Below are positions 62,258 to 64,000 of a stretch of DNA of 64,000 nt, piece by piece; within the stretch, counting starts at the first letter, position 1, and each line of letters begins with the position of its first letter. The DNA is taken from the NCBI GenBank assembly GCA_949316235.1, contig OX438759.1, positions 13,367,618 through 13,431,617 of the forward strand, in the 5' to 3' direction. This DNA is from Oegoconia quadripuncta. Taxonomy: Eukaryota; Arthropoda; Insecta; Lepidoptera; Autostichidae. The notes under the pieces were generated by a model. That model searched no databases. It was not told where the DNA came from and worked only from the letters and a program-made list of their open reading frames with translations. The translations under genes were made by a program, and so were the position numbers.

Positions 62258-63464
62258 CTGTAACAAACATAAAAACAATGTATTTGTCCACGTTAACTTT
62301 AAACTTCGCGTAAAACGTTGGCTAAATTATTTCGTTAAATAAAACATTTGATATTTAGAGCAAACACTGAAACGAATGTTGAGAAAACACTTTGTTATCT
62401 ACAATACAGATCCATCCAAACTATTAGGGATCTATATAAACTTTATTGTATTCATAGTACCGTTTTATTAAGTCACTCTCAACTAAATTATTTCGGTAAA
62501 ATTGTTTTTTCAGTGAAAGGAAACGATTGGAAAATCATCAAGTAGACTAAACTGGTTTGTTGTGTCAGTGTTGAGTCAACGATATTTATTCGATCGATCG
62601 ATACTTAACAATTAGCATTATCATTCAGTCAGAATCAGCCGTATCCAAAGATTTCCCATTACTTCGCATCTAGAGCAACTGTCTAATTTCCAAGATAGGT
62701 TATATGGCATATATTTCTGCATTTTCGAAATATTAAGACAAGGTTATTCTCATCATCCTTACACTAAGGAAAAGTATGGGATATTACGCACGCACAGAGC
62801 AAATTGGTAGATTTGTATCAGATTATTGTTCACATTAAAGTATTTATTGTCCATACTCTTTTTAAGAAAAGTAACTATAATTTTGTAGCACGCTTGAATG
62901 CAAACGTTTGACTAGCAATTCACCCTTGCATTTTCAAAAAGATTGGATTATAACTTATTCGGAGGAAACGAGTTTTGTGAAGCCCCTTAAATATTTTAAA
63001 TACTTAATGAGTCAAATGTTCGAATGAAACTCTTATACAGCATTTTCGAGGAAAAGCACCGACGTAACCGACGTTTTGTCGAGTCCCTCTTTTTTATAAC
63101 AAAGAAAATGTTTGTGAAACCATTCAAAACACCGATTCAAGAGTTACCAAAAGTTTGTAAAGCTTTGTGAAATTCGTCAGCAATAATGGAAGAATTTTCG
63201 GAAAGCACAAATAATAACCTTTTGTTTGTATTATGATGCCGATATCAACGATTGGACACCGAATTCCTTTCTTCTGAATGTGACAACTTAACAGTTTCAC
63301 GGACACGTCATTGAGAGGTGTTTTTTTCGCGTACGGTATGACGCCGCGCCCATAAACTATGACCTTTAGCAAGCTAAAACCGATATATTGGCCTAGGCTC
63401 TCACACACACATAGAAAGACTTAACATCCAAAACACCTTTCAGAAGAGCGCCGCGGCCCCATTA
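62258..63464. other. Amontillado intron upstream of first visible exon
   Basis: No further PC2 exon is seen; in particular no segment encodes the catalytic-Asp motif expected next. The frames present look random. Confidence 0.45.
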
Positions 63465-63939
63465 TAGCCCAGGGAAAATACGATAAAAAATTAGCTTAGC
63501 TAGACATAATTCAGATCCGACTTTTATAATTGCTATCTTATAGAGGTATATTAGAGATGTAATTTTAAATAATTAAGCCTAAAAAAAACGAGCGCTTAGT
63601 CTAGATTTTTTTAGAAAAATTCTAATTGATTTTTAATTGGGTAGACTTTTGTTAAGCACAGTTAACTTTTTGATGGATAAAAAACTAAGCATGTAATAGT
63701 TAGGCCTGCATGTGTTTTAGCTGAAAATATCGTCGAGCTGCATTGCTTAAGAAATAAAAATGAGAATTAATATTTCGTAACGATAATTTCCTAAATGTTT
63801 TGAATTTAAAGAATTACCCATCAATTGAGCATTTTTTTTATAGAAACTCTTTAGTTAAATTAAAAACACTTTATTAAATGTTTCAAGAAAATCGCGGTTA
63901 TTCGTTTTTCCGAGGTCAAGCCGTATTTTCCCTGGGCTA
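63465..63939. mobile_element. PIF/Harbinger-like MITE, both ends intact
   Basis: TAGCCCAGGGAAAATACG is exactly mirrored by CGTATTTTCCCTGGGCTA. TTA flanks both sides (63462-63464, 63940-63942), the 3-bp duplication expected for PIF/Harbinger. It has no transposase in 475 bp. A less complete copy is at 19861. Confidence 0.82.
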
Positions 63940-64000
63940 TTAACGATGTCGCCAAGTCTTAGATCGAAGCCAACCGTGGGCGGACTGTCATATCACAGGT

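Noticed and set aside
4311..61048. tRNA genes suggested by repeated A and B boxes (GGTTCGAATCCC)
   Set aside because: Each is followed by the same non-tRNA body and tail, acceptor stems do not pair properly, and the copies are dispersed. They are SINE heads.
63124..63408. 94-codon minus-strand frame as an upstream amontillado exon
   Set aside because: Its translation does not match the catalytic-Asp region or prodomain of PC2, and no consistent splice sites were seen.
1..64000. A new antiviral, toxin or biosynthetic system
   Set aside because: Every long frame is explained by amontillado or by transposable elements. No cluster of unknown co-oriented genes exists in this window.

Overview
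This looks like lepidopteran (butterfly or moth) nuclear DNA. It is AT-rich, intron-rich and crowded with transposable elements typical of Lepidoptera: several tRNA-derived SINE families, CR1/Jockey-like and RTE LINE tails, mariner elements, BEL/Pao and many MITEs. No bacterial, phage or CRISPR-type system was found.

The main host gene is on the minus strand. Eleven exons between 62257 and 11982 join in frame, with matching phases and GT-AG introns, into the catalytic domain, P domain and C terminus of neuroendocrine convertase 2 (PC2, insect amontillado). The exons holding the signal peptide, prodomain and catalytic Asp lie beyond the right edge. The catalytic His and Ser are visible, as is the Asp in the oxyanion hole that marks PC2. 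The 457 visible codons before the stop are spread over 50 kb, and the introns are almost entirely mobile-element debris.

Left edge: positions 1-3537 carry a long open BEL/Pao polyprotein frame (end of the protease region, RT, RNase H, integrase, C-terminal domain), followed by a possible 3' LTR. At 4696-5282 are two plausible plus-strand terminal exons of an unidentified host gene ending in a PPYDNPAY-containing tail, convergent with amontillado. From 5283 to about 9845 the DNA is AT-rich, intergenic, and holds two short MITEs.

At 9989-11884, about 100 bp after the amontillado stop, is a three-level nest: a mariner-like element with 268-bp terminal inverted repeats sits inside one MITE, which sits inside another. 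The same mariner family recurs at 16961-17951 and 37149-37903. The first copy keeps the transposase N-terminal part and the second the C-terminal catalytic part; the third keeps neither.

The large introns hold a 992-codon intact LINE ORF (42339-45317, same strand as the host gene), a mutated classical mariner (49309-50572), a probable solo LTR splitting a SINE, RTE remnants, a 7 x 46 bp minisatellite and a near-perfect inverted repeat with 319-bp arms (34917-35611). That last structure would be transcribed in the amontillado pre-mRNA and is the most interesting candidate here, as a foldback element or hairpin-RNA locus. All calls come from reading the sequence; no database search was run.
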